From Acholeplasmataceae bacterium UBA4853 (GTDB lineage Bacteria > Bacillota_I > Bacilli_A > Acholeplasmatales > Acholeplasmataceae): a DNA stretch of 14,521 bases. Positions 1 to 6,470 of the stretch are shown here, piece by piece. Every line of letters starts with the position of its first letter. The first letter of the stretch is position 1. The DNA lies in the NCBI GenBank assembly GCA_002399815.1, contig DHEJ01000005.1:13138-27658 (forward strand), given 5' to 3'. Position numbers and translations under genes: made by a program. The notes beneath the pieces were generated by a model, which was not told the origin of the DNA, searched no databases, and was given only the letters and a program-made list of their open reading frames with translations.

Positions 1-687
1 TATGTGGATTTAACTCTGGATGTGTTAAAACAATTTGGAATAAAGATTAAGTATGAAAACAATACATTTATGATCCCTGGTAATCAAGTTTATCAACCGA
101 TTAAAACACACGTTGAAGGTGATTTTAGTGGTGCAGCATTCTTTGTTGTTGCAGGTATTATTGGTAGTAGATTAGAACTTAAAGGTTTAAGAAAAGATAG
201 CTTACAAGGGGATAGAGCAATCATTGATATTGTTCGACAAATGGGTGGAGTCATTCATGATACTAAAGATGGTTATGAGGTTATTCCTAGTCAAACAAAA
301 GGTATTACAATTGATGTTGGTCAAATACCTGATTTAGGTCCAATACTGATGGTATTAGGTGCTTTAAGTTCTGGAGTTACAACCATAACAAATGCATCTA
401 GATTAAGAATAAAAGAATCTGATCGATTAGATGCAATGATTCAAAACTTAACAAAGTTAGGTGTAAAATTAGAAGTGCATGATGATACTGTTAAGATTCA
501 TGGCGTTCCTAATTTTAATCAAGAAGCATCCGTTTCATCCTATAAAGATCATCGAATTGCAATGGCCATGGCAATTGCATCCATTCGTTCAACAAAGCCA
601 ATTACACTAGATGATGAAACTGTAGTATCTAAGAGTTATCCAACATTCTTTAATGAGTTTATTCGATTGGGTGGTGAATTTAAATGA
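1..687 (+). CDS. aroA: 3-phosphoshikimate 1-carboxyvinyltransferase (EPSP synthase), 5' truncated
   Basis: This is the C-terminal 228 residues of EPSP synthase, which joins shikimate-3-phosphate to phosphoenolpyruvate in the cytoplasm. The reading frame is open from base 1 (Tyr-Val-Asp-Leu-Thr), so the GTG at 4 is an internal valine and not a start. The full family is about 420-430 residues, so roughly half is missing beyond the window edge. Visible family motifs are GDFSGAAFFVVAG, GDRAIIDIVRQMGG, a PDLGPILMVLGAL segment, the signature RIKESDRLDAM and, near the end, YKDHRIAMAMAIA. The lysine, glutamate and arginine of KESDR and the DHR motif belong to the active site in this family. The gene ends in TGA, sharing ATGA with the chorismate mutase start, which implies translational coupling. 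I am confident of the product. Confidence 0.96.
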   Translation, partial: YVDLTLDVLKQFGIKIKYENNTFMIPGNQVYQPIKTHVEGDFSGAAFFVVAGIIGSRLELKGLRKDSLQGDRAIIDIVRQMGGVIHDTKDGYEVIPSQTKGITIDVGQIPDLGPILMVLGALSSGVTTITNASRLRIKESDRLDAMIQNLTKLGVKLEVHDDTVKIHGVPNFNQEASVSSYKDHRIAMAMAIASIRSTKPITLDDETVVSKSYPTFFNEFIRLGGEFK

Positions 688-938
688 GTCTTGAACAATA
701 TAGAAAAACAATAGATGAAATTGATCATGAATTAGTTAAATTGTTAGAAAAAAGGTTTGAAGTTGTTAGAAAGATTGGTGCTTATAAGCTTGCTAATAAC
801 TTACCAATTCATGATCCTAAAAGAGAAGCTTATGTGTTAGAAAGTAAAAAGGCTTTAGTTAAAAATTTAAGTGATTGGCCTTATTTTGAAAAGATTTTTA
901 AACAGTTTATGGATATTTCTAAGGAAATGGAAAAATGA
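684..938 (+). CDS. aroQ: Chorismate mutase, AroQ type, monofunctional
   Basis: This small cytoplasmic all-helical enzyme of 84 residues converts chorismate to prephenate, the branch toward phenylalanine and tyrosine. The length fits a free-standing AroQ domain, with no fused prephenate dehydratase or DAHP synthase. AroQ active-site residues align in order: Arg7, Arg24, Lys35, Asp44, Arg47, Glu48 and Ser79 (counterparts of E. coli Arg11, Arg28, Lys39, Asp48, Arg51, Glu52 and Ser84). The position matching E. coli Gln88 is Glu83, which also occurs in some family members such as yeast chorismate mutase. The ATG overlaps the aroA stop (ATGA) and the TGA overlaps the aroE ATG in the same way, with AAGGA just upstream of the latter. 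The gene sits between the enzymes that produce its substrate. Symbol usage varies in the literature (aroQ, aroH or pheA). Confidence 0.93.
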   Translation: MSLEQYRKTIDEIDHELVKLLEKRFEVVRKIGAYKLANNLPIHDPKREAYVLESKKALVKNLSDWPYFEKIFKQFMDISKEMEK

Positions 939-1735
939 AAATATTTGGACTAGTTGGGTATCCTTTAAGTCATTCATACTCGCCTAAGTTACATGAAATC
1001 ATTGCACAAGAAAAAGGTGTATTTTTAGAATATAAATTATTTCCTATTAAAGAAATTAAACAGATAGAAACGATTATTTCAAAGTTAAAACGTCATGAGA
1101 TTTATGGTTTTAATGTAACGATTCCTTATAAAGAATCCATTATGCCATATTTAGATGTGATATCGGATAAAGCATTAAAGATTAAGGCTGTGAATACCGT
1201 ATATTTAAAAGATGGTAAGGTTTATGGTGATAATACAGATTATGATGGGTTTAAAGGGCTACTTGATCAAAACATGATTGATTTAAGTAACAAAAAAGTT
1301 ATTATCTTAGGTTCTGGTGGAGCCTCTAAGGCTGTGTATCAGGTTTTAATGGATTTAGCGATCGAACCTATTGTTGTATCAAGGACTAAGATAGTTGATC
1401 AAGCATTTAAACATATAATGTTGTATGAAGATTTAAAAGCCTCTGATTATGATGTCATTATCAATACAACACCGGTTGGAATGTATCCTTTAGTCGATCA
1501 ATCACCACTAGAAGCTAAATATGTTAAAGATAAGTTAGTCATTGATTTAATCTATAATCCTAAAGAAACAAAGTTAATGCATGATGGAAAGAATTCCTTT
1601 AATGGTTTAGATATGTTGATTATTCAAGCAATGGTTGCAGAAAATATATGGTTTAATCAAAAAGATATACAAAAGTTAATTGGGTTTAAGGAAATAAGGG
1701 AGGCTTTTGATGAATACTTACGGAAAACTATTTAA
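935..1735 (+). CDS. aroE: Shikimate dehydrogenase (NADP+)
   Basis: This 266-residue enzyme reduces 3-dehydroshikimate to shikimate and has the usual length. The N-terminal substrate domain shows GYPLSHSYSPKLH with Ser14 and Ser16 as shikimate ligands, then GFNVTIPYK with catalytic Lys66, AVNT with Asn87, and GDNTDYDGF with catalytic Asp102. A Rossmann NADP domain follows, with GSGGAS at 126-131 and VVSRT at the end of the second strand, then INTTPVGMYP. The C-terminal helix carries NGLDMLIIQA with the conserved glutamine. All key residues are present. The ATG overlaps the upstream TGA and is preceded by AAGGA. The last 26 nt are shared with aroC. Confidence 0.97.
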   Translation: MKIFGLVGYPLSHSYSPKLHEIIAQEKGVFLEYKLFPIKEIKQIETIISKLKRHEIYGFNVTIPYKESIMPYLDVISDKALKIKAVNTVYLKDGKVYGDNTDYDGFKGLLDQNMIDLSNKKVIILGSGGASKAVYQVLMDLAIEPIVVSRTKIVDQAFKHIMLYEDLKASDYDVIINTTPVGMYPLVDQSPLEAKYVKDKLVIDLIYNPKETKLMHDGKNSFNGLDMLIIQAMVAENIWFNQKDIQKLIGFKEIREAFDEYLRKTI

Positions 1736-2696
1736 AATAACTTTATATGGTGAATCACATCAAGATGCAATTGGGGTAGTTATTGATGGGGTATTACCAG
1801 GATTAAAGATTGATTGGCAAAAAATAGAAGCAGACTTACTTTTAAGAAGACCTGGTGCAGTAGGTACTACGCCTAGAGTTGAGAAGGATGAACTGATTGT
1901 TACATCAGGTATTTTTAATGAATATACAACAGGTTCTCCAATTCATGTCATGATTAAAAATGAGAATGTGATCTCAAAAGATTATTCACATTTGGTGAAT
2001 CAACCAAGACCGGGGCATGCGGATTATGTAGCATTTAAAAAGTATCAAGGGTTTAACGATTATCGAGGTGGTGGTAGATTTTCTGGAAGATTAACTACAC
2101 CAATTGTTGTAGCCGGAAGTATTGCTAAACAGATGTTACCATTTGAGTTTAGTCATCAGTTAATACAAGTAGGTAGCTTAAAAGATATGGACCAATTAGA
2201 TGACTACCTAAGAGAGATTGCAAATCAAGGTGATTCAGTGGGTGGTATTATTGAGGTTCGTGTTAAAAATGTTTTTGTTGGATTAGGGGAACCAATGTTT
2301 GAAAAATTAGACTCAAAAATTGGTGAAATGATGTTTTCAATACCGGCTGTTAAAGGTGTTGAAATTGGTACTGGATTTGATGGTGTTGAACTTAAAGGGT
2401 CTGAATTTAATGATGTATATGTAGATGAATTAGGACATACATTAACCAATCATTCAGGTGGTGTTTCAGGTGGTATATCTAATGGTAATGATATTGTAGT
2501 TAAGGTTTTTGTTAAGCCAACTTCAAGCATTAAGAAAGCTCAAACATCATTTAATTTAAAAAGCAATGAATCAACGGAATTTGAAGTTAAGGGACGTCAT
2601 GATGTCGCAATTGTTAGACGTGCCGGAATCATTTTAGAAAATGCATTAGCAATTGTTTTAGCAGATCTATATTTGGCATCTAAGGTTTATCTTTAA
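1710..2696 (+). CDS. aroC: Chorismate synthase
   Basis: This FMN-dependent lyase makes chorismate from EPSP, the end of the shikimate pathway. I chose ATG 1710 over the adjacent TTG 1707 because AAGGGAGG at 1696-1703 lies 6 nt upstream and the product then begins MNTYGKLFKITLYGESH, with the conserved catalytic histidine at His17. Other motifs are RRPGAVGTTPRVEKDE, RPGHAD with the second conserved histidine (His103), YRGGGRFSGRL, NHSGGVSGGISNG, KPTSSI and the C-terminal GRHDVAIVRRAG. At 328 residues it is on the short side for the family. The first signature usually reads GESHG and here reads GESHQ. The start lies inside aroE, so translation is probably coupled. Confidence 0.96.
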   Translation: MNTYGKLFKITLYGESHQDAIGVVIDGVLPGLKIDWQKIEADLLLRRPGAVGTTPRVEKDELIVTSGIFNEYTTGSPIHVMIKNENVISKDYSHLVNQPRPGHADYVAFKKYQGFNDYRGGGRFSGRLTTPIVVAGSIAKQMLPFEFSHQLIQVGSLKDMDQLDDYLREIANQGDSVGGIIEVRVKNVFVGLGEPMFEKLDSKIGEMMFSIPAVKGVEIGTGFDGVELKGSEFNDVYVDELGHTLTNHSGGVSGGISNGNDIVVKVFVKPTSSIKKAQTSFNLKSNESTEFEVKGRHDVAIVRRAGIILENALAIVLADLYLASKVYL

Positions 2697-3673
2697 TGGC
2701 TAAAAAAATCATTCATACGACAATTCAATTAGTTTTAGTAGCAATCATTTCTGCAAGTCTTGCATATCTTTTTGGTATGAAGGATTATATTTTAGTCGGT
2801 ACTATTGGGATATTATCAGTATCACTTACTAAAACAGATACATTATCCAATGGTATTAAACGATATATTGATGTGGTATATGGTTTAATACTTTCAACCC
2901 TGATATTGAGTTTGATTGGCTTTAATTTAATTGGACTTATGACGTTTCTAGTGATTTTCATTGCATCGTCTTTTATATTTAAAATTGAAATTGGGTTAGT
3001 ACCAAGCTTAGTACTAGCAAAACATGTTTTTGAATTTGGTGTGTTTGATGTCATGTTTTTATTAGAAGAGGTTGGAATTATTACACTTGGTGTTGGGGTA
3101 GCTATAGTTATAAGTATGTTATATCCAAGTGACTTTAATAAGGAATTAAATCGATATGTCAGTAAAGTGGATTTAATGATTAAAGACCATTTATTTATGC
3201 TATCGATTATACTTAAATCAAATGAAGATTTTAAAGATTTTATGAAGCATTATGAATTGATTAATCAAGGTATTCAAGATGTTATTAGAAAAGCAGAACA
3301 AAAAGATAAGGATAAATTATTCTCAAATGATCATCGCTATTTAGCTTATTTATATATGCGGCAAAATCAACTAAGTTTTATCAATACCATGTATGAAGCC
3401 ACCTTAAGAATTAAAGAAAAACATCCCTATCAATTGATCATCTCAGATTATATCAAAGAGCTTGTAGAAGCAATCGGTAAGGATAATAAGGCTTTTGATC
3501 GATTAGAAAAATTAAATCAACTTAGAATTAACTTTTCTAAAGAAGCATTACCTAAAACAAGAACTGAATTTGAAACTAGAGCATTACTTTATCATATGTT
3601 AGCTGATTTAGAAGCGATGTTAAAAGTAAAGGTATCGTTTCATGAACGATACCCAAATTTAGAAATTAATTAA
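2696..3673 (+). CDS. FUSC/aromatic acid exporter (ArAE)-family membrane protein
   Basis: This 325-residue protein has a hydrophobic N-terminal half with about five to six membrane segments (roughly residues 6-25, 29-45, 58-75, 77-94, 97-112 and 122-143). A charged, largely helical cytoplasmic half of about 175 residues follows. This arrangement, with the opening KIIHTTIQLVLVAIISASLA, resembles the bacterial aromatic acid exporter 1 (DUF939/YqjA-like) group of the FUSC superfamily. The start overlaps the aroC stop (TAATG), so it is the last cistron of the aromatic operon, which fits transport of an aromatic acid. The substrate is not shown by the sequence. Its last codons contain a 9-bp hairpin that probably serves as the terminator of convergent mvaA. 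The family assignment is fairly firm; the function is inferred from family and position. Confidence 0.75.
   Translation: MAKKIIHTTIQLVLVAIISASLAYLFGMKDYILVGTIGILSVSLTKTDTLSNGIKRYIDVVYGLILSTLILSLIGFNLIGLMTFLVIFIASSFIFKIEIGLVPSLVLAKHVFEFGVFDVMFLLEEVGIITLGVGVAIVISMLYPSDFNKELNRYVSKVDLMIKDHLFMLSIILKSNEDFKDFMKHYELINQGIQDVIRKAEQKDKDKLFSNDHRYLAYLYMRQNQLSFINTMYEATLRIKEKHPYQLIISDYIKELVEAIGKDNKAFDRLEKLNQLRINFSKEALPKTRTEFETRALLYHMLADLEAMLKVKVSFHERYPNLEIN
3631..3653 (-). terminator. Intrinsic terminator of mvaA embedded in the convergent gene
   Basis: A perfect 9-bp inverted repeat (GGTATCGTT / AACGATACC, 5-nt loop) starts 22 bp beyond the mvaA stop. Read on the minus strand, the stem is followed directly by TTTACTTTTA, a U-rich tail. 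On the plus strand the following bases (CAAATTTAGA) are not U-rich, so termination is best supported for mvaA. The hairpin lies wholly within the coding region of the membrane-protein gene that ends at 3673. Confidence 0.7.
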
Positions 3674-3674
3674 G

Positions 3675-4901
3675 TTAGCGATTACTTAAGAAGGCTTTAG
3701 CCTCTTCCACAGTAATTCGCTTTTCTTTTAGCATGTGGTTAACCACACTGGTAACCTCATCTGGTAAAGCACCTGCTTGGATGGCAACATTTCTTGCATG
3801 TAACCTCATATGACCTTTATTAATACCATCAGTTGTTAGGGCATAAAGTGCTGCAAAGTTTTGAGCAAGTCCTAAACATGCAGCAACCATCATTAATTCT
3901 TTAGCAGATTGAATGTTTAAGATTTTCTTTGAGAGTTTAACCTTGGGTAAAATACCCATGGAACCTCCGATGATACCAAGCGGTAGTGGGATCGTTATTT
4001 TACCAACTAAATAGCCATCCATCTTTGTCCAAGTAGTCAGTGGTAAATAATTGCCTGTAATGGATGCATATGCATGTGCAGAAGCTTCAATTGCTCTGGT
4101 ATCATTACCGGTTGCAAGCATCAATGCTGTAATACCATTCATAACACCTTTATTGTGGGTTGCACCTCTAAAAGGATCAATTGATGCATAAAGTGATGCA
4201 TTTGCGATATCATCTGCAATGGTTTCACTATGATTTAAAGTGTTTGGATGAATTCGAACAGAAGCAGTAACTAAAGATTCAGTAGCAAGATTCGATAAAA
4301 TACTCATTAAGACTTCGCTTTTAAAGTCTGAAGTAATATAGGATGCCAAGGCTTCTAATATCGTATTGATGGTATTAGCGCCCATTGCATCAAGACAGTT
4401 GATTGTTGCATATAAGGTAACAAATCCATGAGGTTTAATAACTACAGTAAAATCTTTTAAACCACCACCAAGTTCATAAATACTTGGATGTGCTTTATTT
4501 GCTACCTCAAATAATGTTTGTTTATTTTCTTCTAAATAATTTTTTAAGGCATTTTGGTTTTCAACATGTTTAAAAATGATTTGTCCAATCATCAGACGTT
4601 CTAAGGATTCAATCTTAAATCCACCATTACGCATAATAATTTTAGCAGCATGAGAAGCACCTGCAATAACTGATGGTTCTTCGGTTGCCATTGGAATATG
4701 ATAGATTTTTCCATCAATTAAGAAATCAGGTGCAACACCTAGTGGAACTTCATAGGTTGTGATATAGTTTTCTATTAGGTTATTAAAAACTGACTCGTCT
4801 GCTTTAATATCTAAGGATTGATCGTATAAGTTGATAGATTTTAAAGCGTTTTTTCTTTCTTCAACGGATTTTTTATAAAATTGGTTCATTGGTTTGTTCA
4901 T
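3675..4901 (-). CDS. mvaA: Hydroxymethylglutaryl-CoA reductase, class II type
   Basis: This 408-residue soluble enzyme reduces HMG-CoA to mevalonate for isoprenoid synthesis. Motifs run in order: ATEEPSVIAGASHAAK with the catalytic glutamate at Glu74/75, the nucleotide-binding DAMGAN at 171-176, THNKGVMNG with catalytic Lys251, ATGNDTR with Asp267, and a C-terminal KGHMRLHARN containing the catalytic histidine. Length and the absence of membrane segments fit bacterial class II enzymes. Cofactor choice (NADH or NADPH) cannot be read from this. ATG at 4901 is preceded by GAGGTGG (4905-4911) and a TATAAT box. It is divergent from mvaS, which makes its substrate, and convergent with the aromatic operon, 1 nt from that operon's last stop codon. 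Confidence 0.97.
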   Translation of the reverse strand: MNKPMNQFYKKSVEERKNALKSINLYDQSLDIKADESVFNNLIENYITTYEVPLGVAPDFLIDGKIYHIPMATEEPSVIAGASHAAKIIMRNGGFKIESLERLMIGQIIFKHVENQNALKNYLEENKQTLFEVANKAHPSIYELGGGLKDFTVVIKPHGFVTLYATINCLDAMGANTINTILEALASYITSDFKSEVLMSILSNLATESLVTASVRIHPNTLNHSETIADDIANASLYASIDPFRGATHNKGVMNGITALMLATGNDTRAIEASAHAYASITGNYLPLTTWTKMDGYLVGKITIPLPLGIIGGSMGILPKVKLSKKILNIQSAKELMMVAACLGLAQNFAALYALTTDGINKGHMRLHARNVAIQAGALPDEVTSVVNHMLKEKRITVEEAKAFLSNR

Positions 4902-4921
4902 AATCCACCTCGTATCTTGAC

Positions 4922-4927
4922 ATTATA
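4922..4927 (-). promoter_or_regulatory. -10 box of the mvaA promoter
   Basis: A perfect TATAAT lies on the minus strand. Transcription would start near 4915, giving a leader of about 14 nt that already includes the ribosome binding site. The -35 position (around 4945-4950, AGTATT) is a poor match. The box is inferred from consensus and position only. Confidence 0.5.
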
Positions 4928-4958
4928 TCACGTAAAGACTACTAAATACTTCGTGTTG

Positions 4959-4967
4959 TGTTATAAT
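4959..4967 (+). promoter_or_regulatory. Extended -10 promoter of mvaS
   Basis: TGTTATAAT is a full extended -10 element (TGnTATAAT). Transcription would start near 4974 and give a leader of about 31 nt before the mvaS ATG at 5005. There is no convincing -35, as is common for extended -10 promoters. Its upstream half overlaps that of the divergent mvaA promoter. Confidence 0.55.
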
Positions 4968-5004
4968 TTTTTTGCACGTTTCATTTATTTTAAAGGAGCA
5001 TTTC

Positions 5005-6150
5005 ATGAAAATAGGAATTAACCAAATATCCTTTTACATACCAAAGTATTATTTAGATTTAAAAACATTAGCAAAAGCTAGAGGCGTTGACCCACTCAAA
5101 TATACGAATGGTTTATTACAAAAAAAGATGAGTGTAGCACCACTTAGTCAAGATCCAGTATCGATGGGGGCAAACGCTGCACTTCAAATACTGAAAAGTG
5201 AAGATATTAAAGATATCGATTTAGTACTTTTTTCTACGGAAACTGGTAATGATTACTCTAAGAGTGCATCCACGCATTTATTGAGCTTATTAGGATTAAA
5301 AAAAGAAGTCAGAGCAATCGAACTTAAACAAGCATGTTATGCAGTAACTGCTGCATTATATTTTGCTAAAGGACATATTTTACAAAATCCATCCTCTAAG
5401 GTTTTAGTGATTGGTTCAGATATTGCAAGATACGGATTAAATTCTGATGGTGAACCAACTCAAGGTGCTGGTGCGGTTGCAATGATTATTGCTAAGAATC
5501 CTAAAATTATGGTTTTAAATGATGAGTATGGTATTTATTCAGAGGACATCTATGATTTTTTTAGACCAAATGGTAGTGATTATGCTGTAGTTGATGGTAA
5601 GTTTTCAAATGAAATGTATAAAAAGATGTTTCAAGAAACGTTTAACCGATATCAAGAAAAAACACATCAAACATTAAATGACTTTAAAGCCTTGATCTAT
5701 CATATTCCATATTCAAAAATCGGATTAAGAAGTTTACAAATGATTACAAATGAATCAGAAAAACCAGAGTTATTTAGAAACTATCAAGCATCGATTAAAT
5801 ATAACCAAGAAGTTGGTAATATTTATACAGGATCATTATTCTTAAGTTTAATTTCTTTACTTGAAAATGGAAAACTAAAGGCGAATGATTTAGTCGGTAT
5901 GTATTCTTATGGATCTGGTGCGGTTGCCGAGTTCTTTACCGGAAAATTAGTGAGAGGTTATAAAAAACAATTACATAAAGATTTCCATAAGAACTTACTT
6001 AAAAACCGTGTAAAACTAAACATGAAAACCTACGAATCTTTAATTACAACCACAATTAAACAAGATATCGTATTAGAATTAGATAAAGAAGTATTGGTAC
6101 AGTTAAAATGTATTGAGAATCAAAGAAGAATCTATCAAAAGAAAGACTAA
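5005..6150 (+). CDS. mvaS: Hydroxymethylglutaryl-CoA synthase
   Basis: This 381-residue thiolase-fold enzyme condenses acetyl-CoA with acetoacetyl-CoA to HMG-CoA, the step before MvaA. I placed the start at ATG 5005, preceded by AAAGGAG (4992-4998), not at the upstream TTG 4972. The catalytic residues then fall at Glu79 (FSTETG), Cys111 (KQACYAV) and His233 (YHIPYSKIG), the same numbers as in the well-studied Enterococcus faecalis enzyme. GSDIARYG and GEPTQGAGAVAM are further family motifs. The C-terminus contains the expected SLISLLENG and GSGAVAEFF segments. The gene has its own promoter and an intrinsic terminator after the stop, so it is probably a single-gene transcript. Confidence 0.97.
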   Translation: MKIGINQISFYIPKYYLDLKTLAKARGVDPLKYTNGLLQKKMSVAPLSQDPVSMGANAALQILKSEDIKDIDLVLFSTETGNDYSKSASTHLLSLLGLKKEVRAIELKQACYAVTAALYFAKGHILQNPSSKVLVIGSDIARYGLNSDGEPTQGAGAVAMIIAKNPKIMVLNDEYGIYSEDIYDFFRPNGSDYAVVDGKFSNEMYKKMFQETFNRYQEKTHQTLNDFKALIYHIPYSKIGLRSLQMITNESEKPELFRNYQASIKYNQEVGNIYTGSLFLSLISLLENGKLKANDLVGMYSYGSGAVAEFFTGKLVRGYKKQLHKDFHKNLLKNRVKLNMKTYESLITTTIKQDIVLELDKEVLVQLKCIENQRRIYQKKD

Positions 6151-6184
6151 AAAGGATTTAAAATAGATACCTTATAAATTTTAG

Positions 6185-6226
6185 AAATCAACCACAATTT
6201 TAATACGAAAAGTGGTTGATTTTTTT
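6185..6226 (+). terminator. Intrinsic terminator downstream of mvaS
   Basis: An inverted repeat with arms AAATCAACCAC (6185-6195) and GTGGTTGATTT (6212-6222) and a 16-nt AT-rich loop runs directly into a tract of seven T (6220-6226). It begins 34 bp after the mvaS stop. This is a good factor-independent terminator on the + strand. Confidence 0.85.
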
Positions 6227-6321
6227 GTAGAAAAATACAAAATTTAAATATTATTTAGAAAATATCGTCAAAGTATTTATATAAAGCGATCAATAACTGT
6301 TTTAAAGTACGAATAATTTAG

Positions 6322-6354
6322 GGTAAAAACACACATAAAATCCATGTTTTTACC
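6322..6354. repeat. 10-bp perfect inverted repeat upstream of the pot operon
   Basis: Arms GGTAAAAACA (6322-6331) and TGTTTTTACC (6345-6354) are separated by 13 nt. Neither side has a following T tract, so it does not look like a terminator. It lies about 50 bp upstream of the candidate potA promoter. It may be an operator or an RNA hairpin of unknown role. Confidence 0.5.
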
Positions 6355-6403
6355 ATAATAAAAGGCTCATAAAAATTTCTTTATATTTTCTTGGTCATTT
6401 TGG

Positions 6404-6431
6404 TATACATTTTTAAAAAAAGATATATAAT
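6404..6431 (+). promoter_or_regulatory. Candidate promoter of the potABCD operon
   Basis: A TATAAT -10 box (6426-6431) lies 16 nt after TATACA (6404-6409), a four-of-six match to the -35 consensus. Predicted transcription starts near 6438, about 33 nt before the GTG start. The AT richness of the area makes chance matches likely. Confidence 0.35.
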
Positions 6432-6470
6432 TGTTTATCGTAATATAAAAAATATATGGAGGAATTTTTG

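Larger units (their letters stand above)
6227..6455. other. Intergenic region upstream of the pot operon
   Basis: This AT-rich stretch between the mvaS terminator and potA has no plausible gene. It contains a 10-bp perfect inverted repeat (6322-6354) and a candidate promoter (6404-6431). I see no tRNA, riboswitch-like architecture or other conserved element beyond these. Confidence 0.6.

Noticed and set aside
2225..2449. Minus-strand open frame within aroC
   Set aside because: It is antisense to a conserved, motif-rich gene, has no ribosome binding site and its Pro/Ser/Thr-rich translation is typical of a shadow frame.
4972..5004. TTG 4972 as the mvaS start
   Set aside because: It lies at the predicted transcription start with no ribosome binding site, whereas ATG 5005 has AAAGGAG and puts the catalytic residues at family-standard positions.
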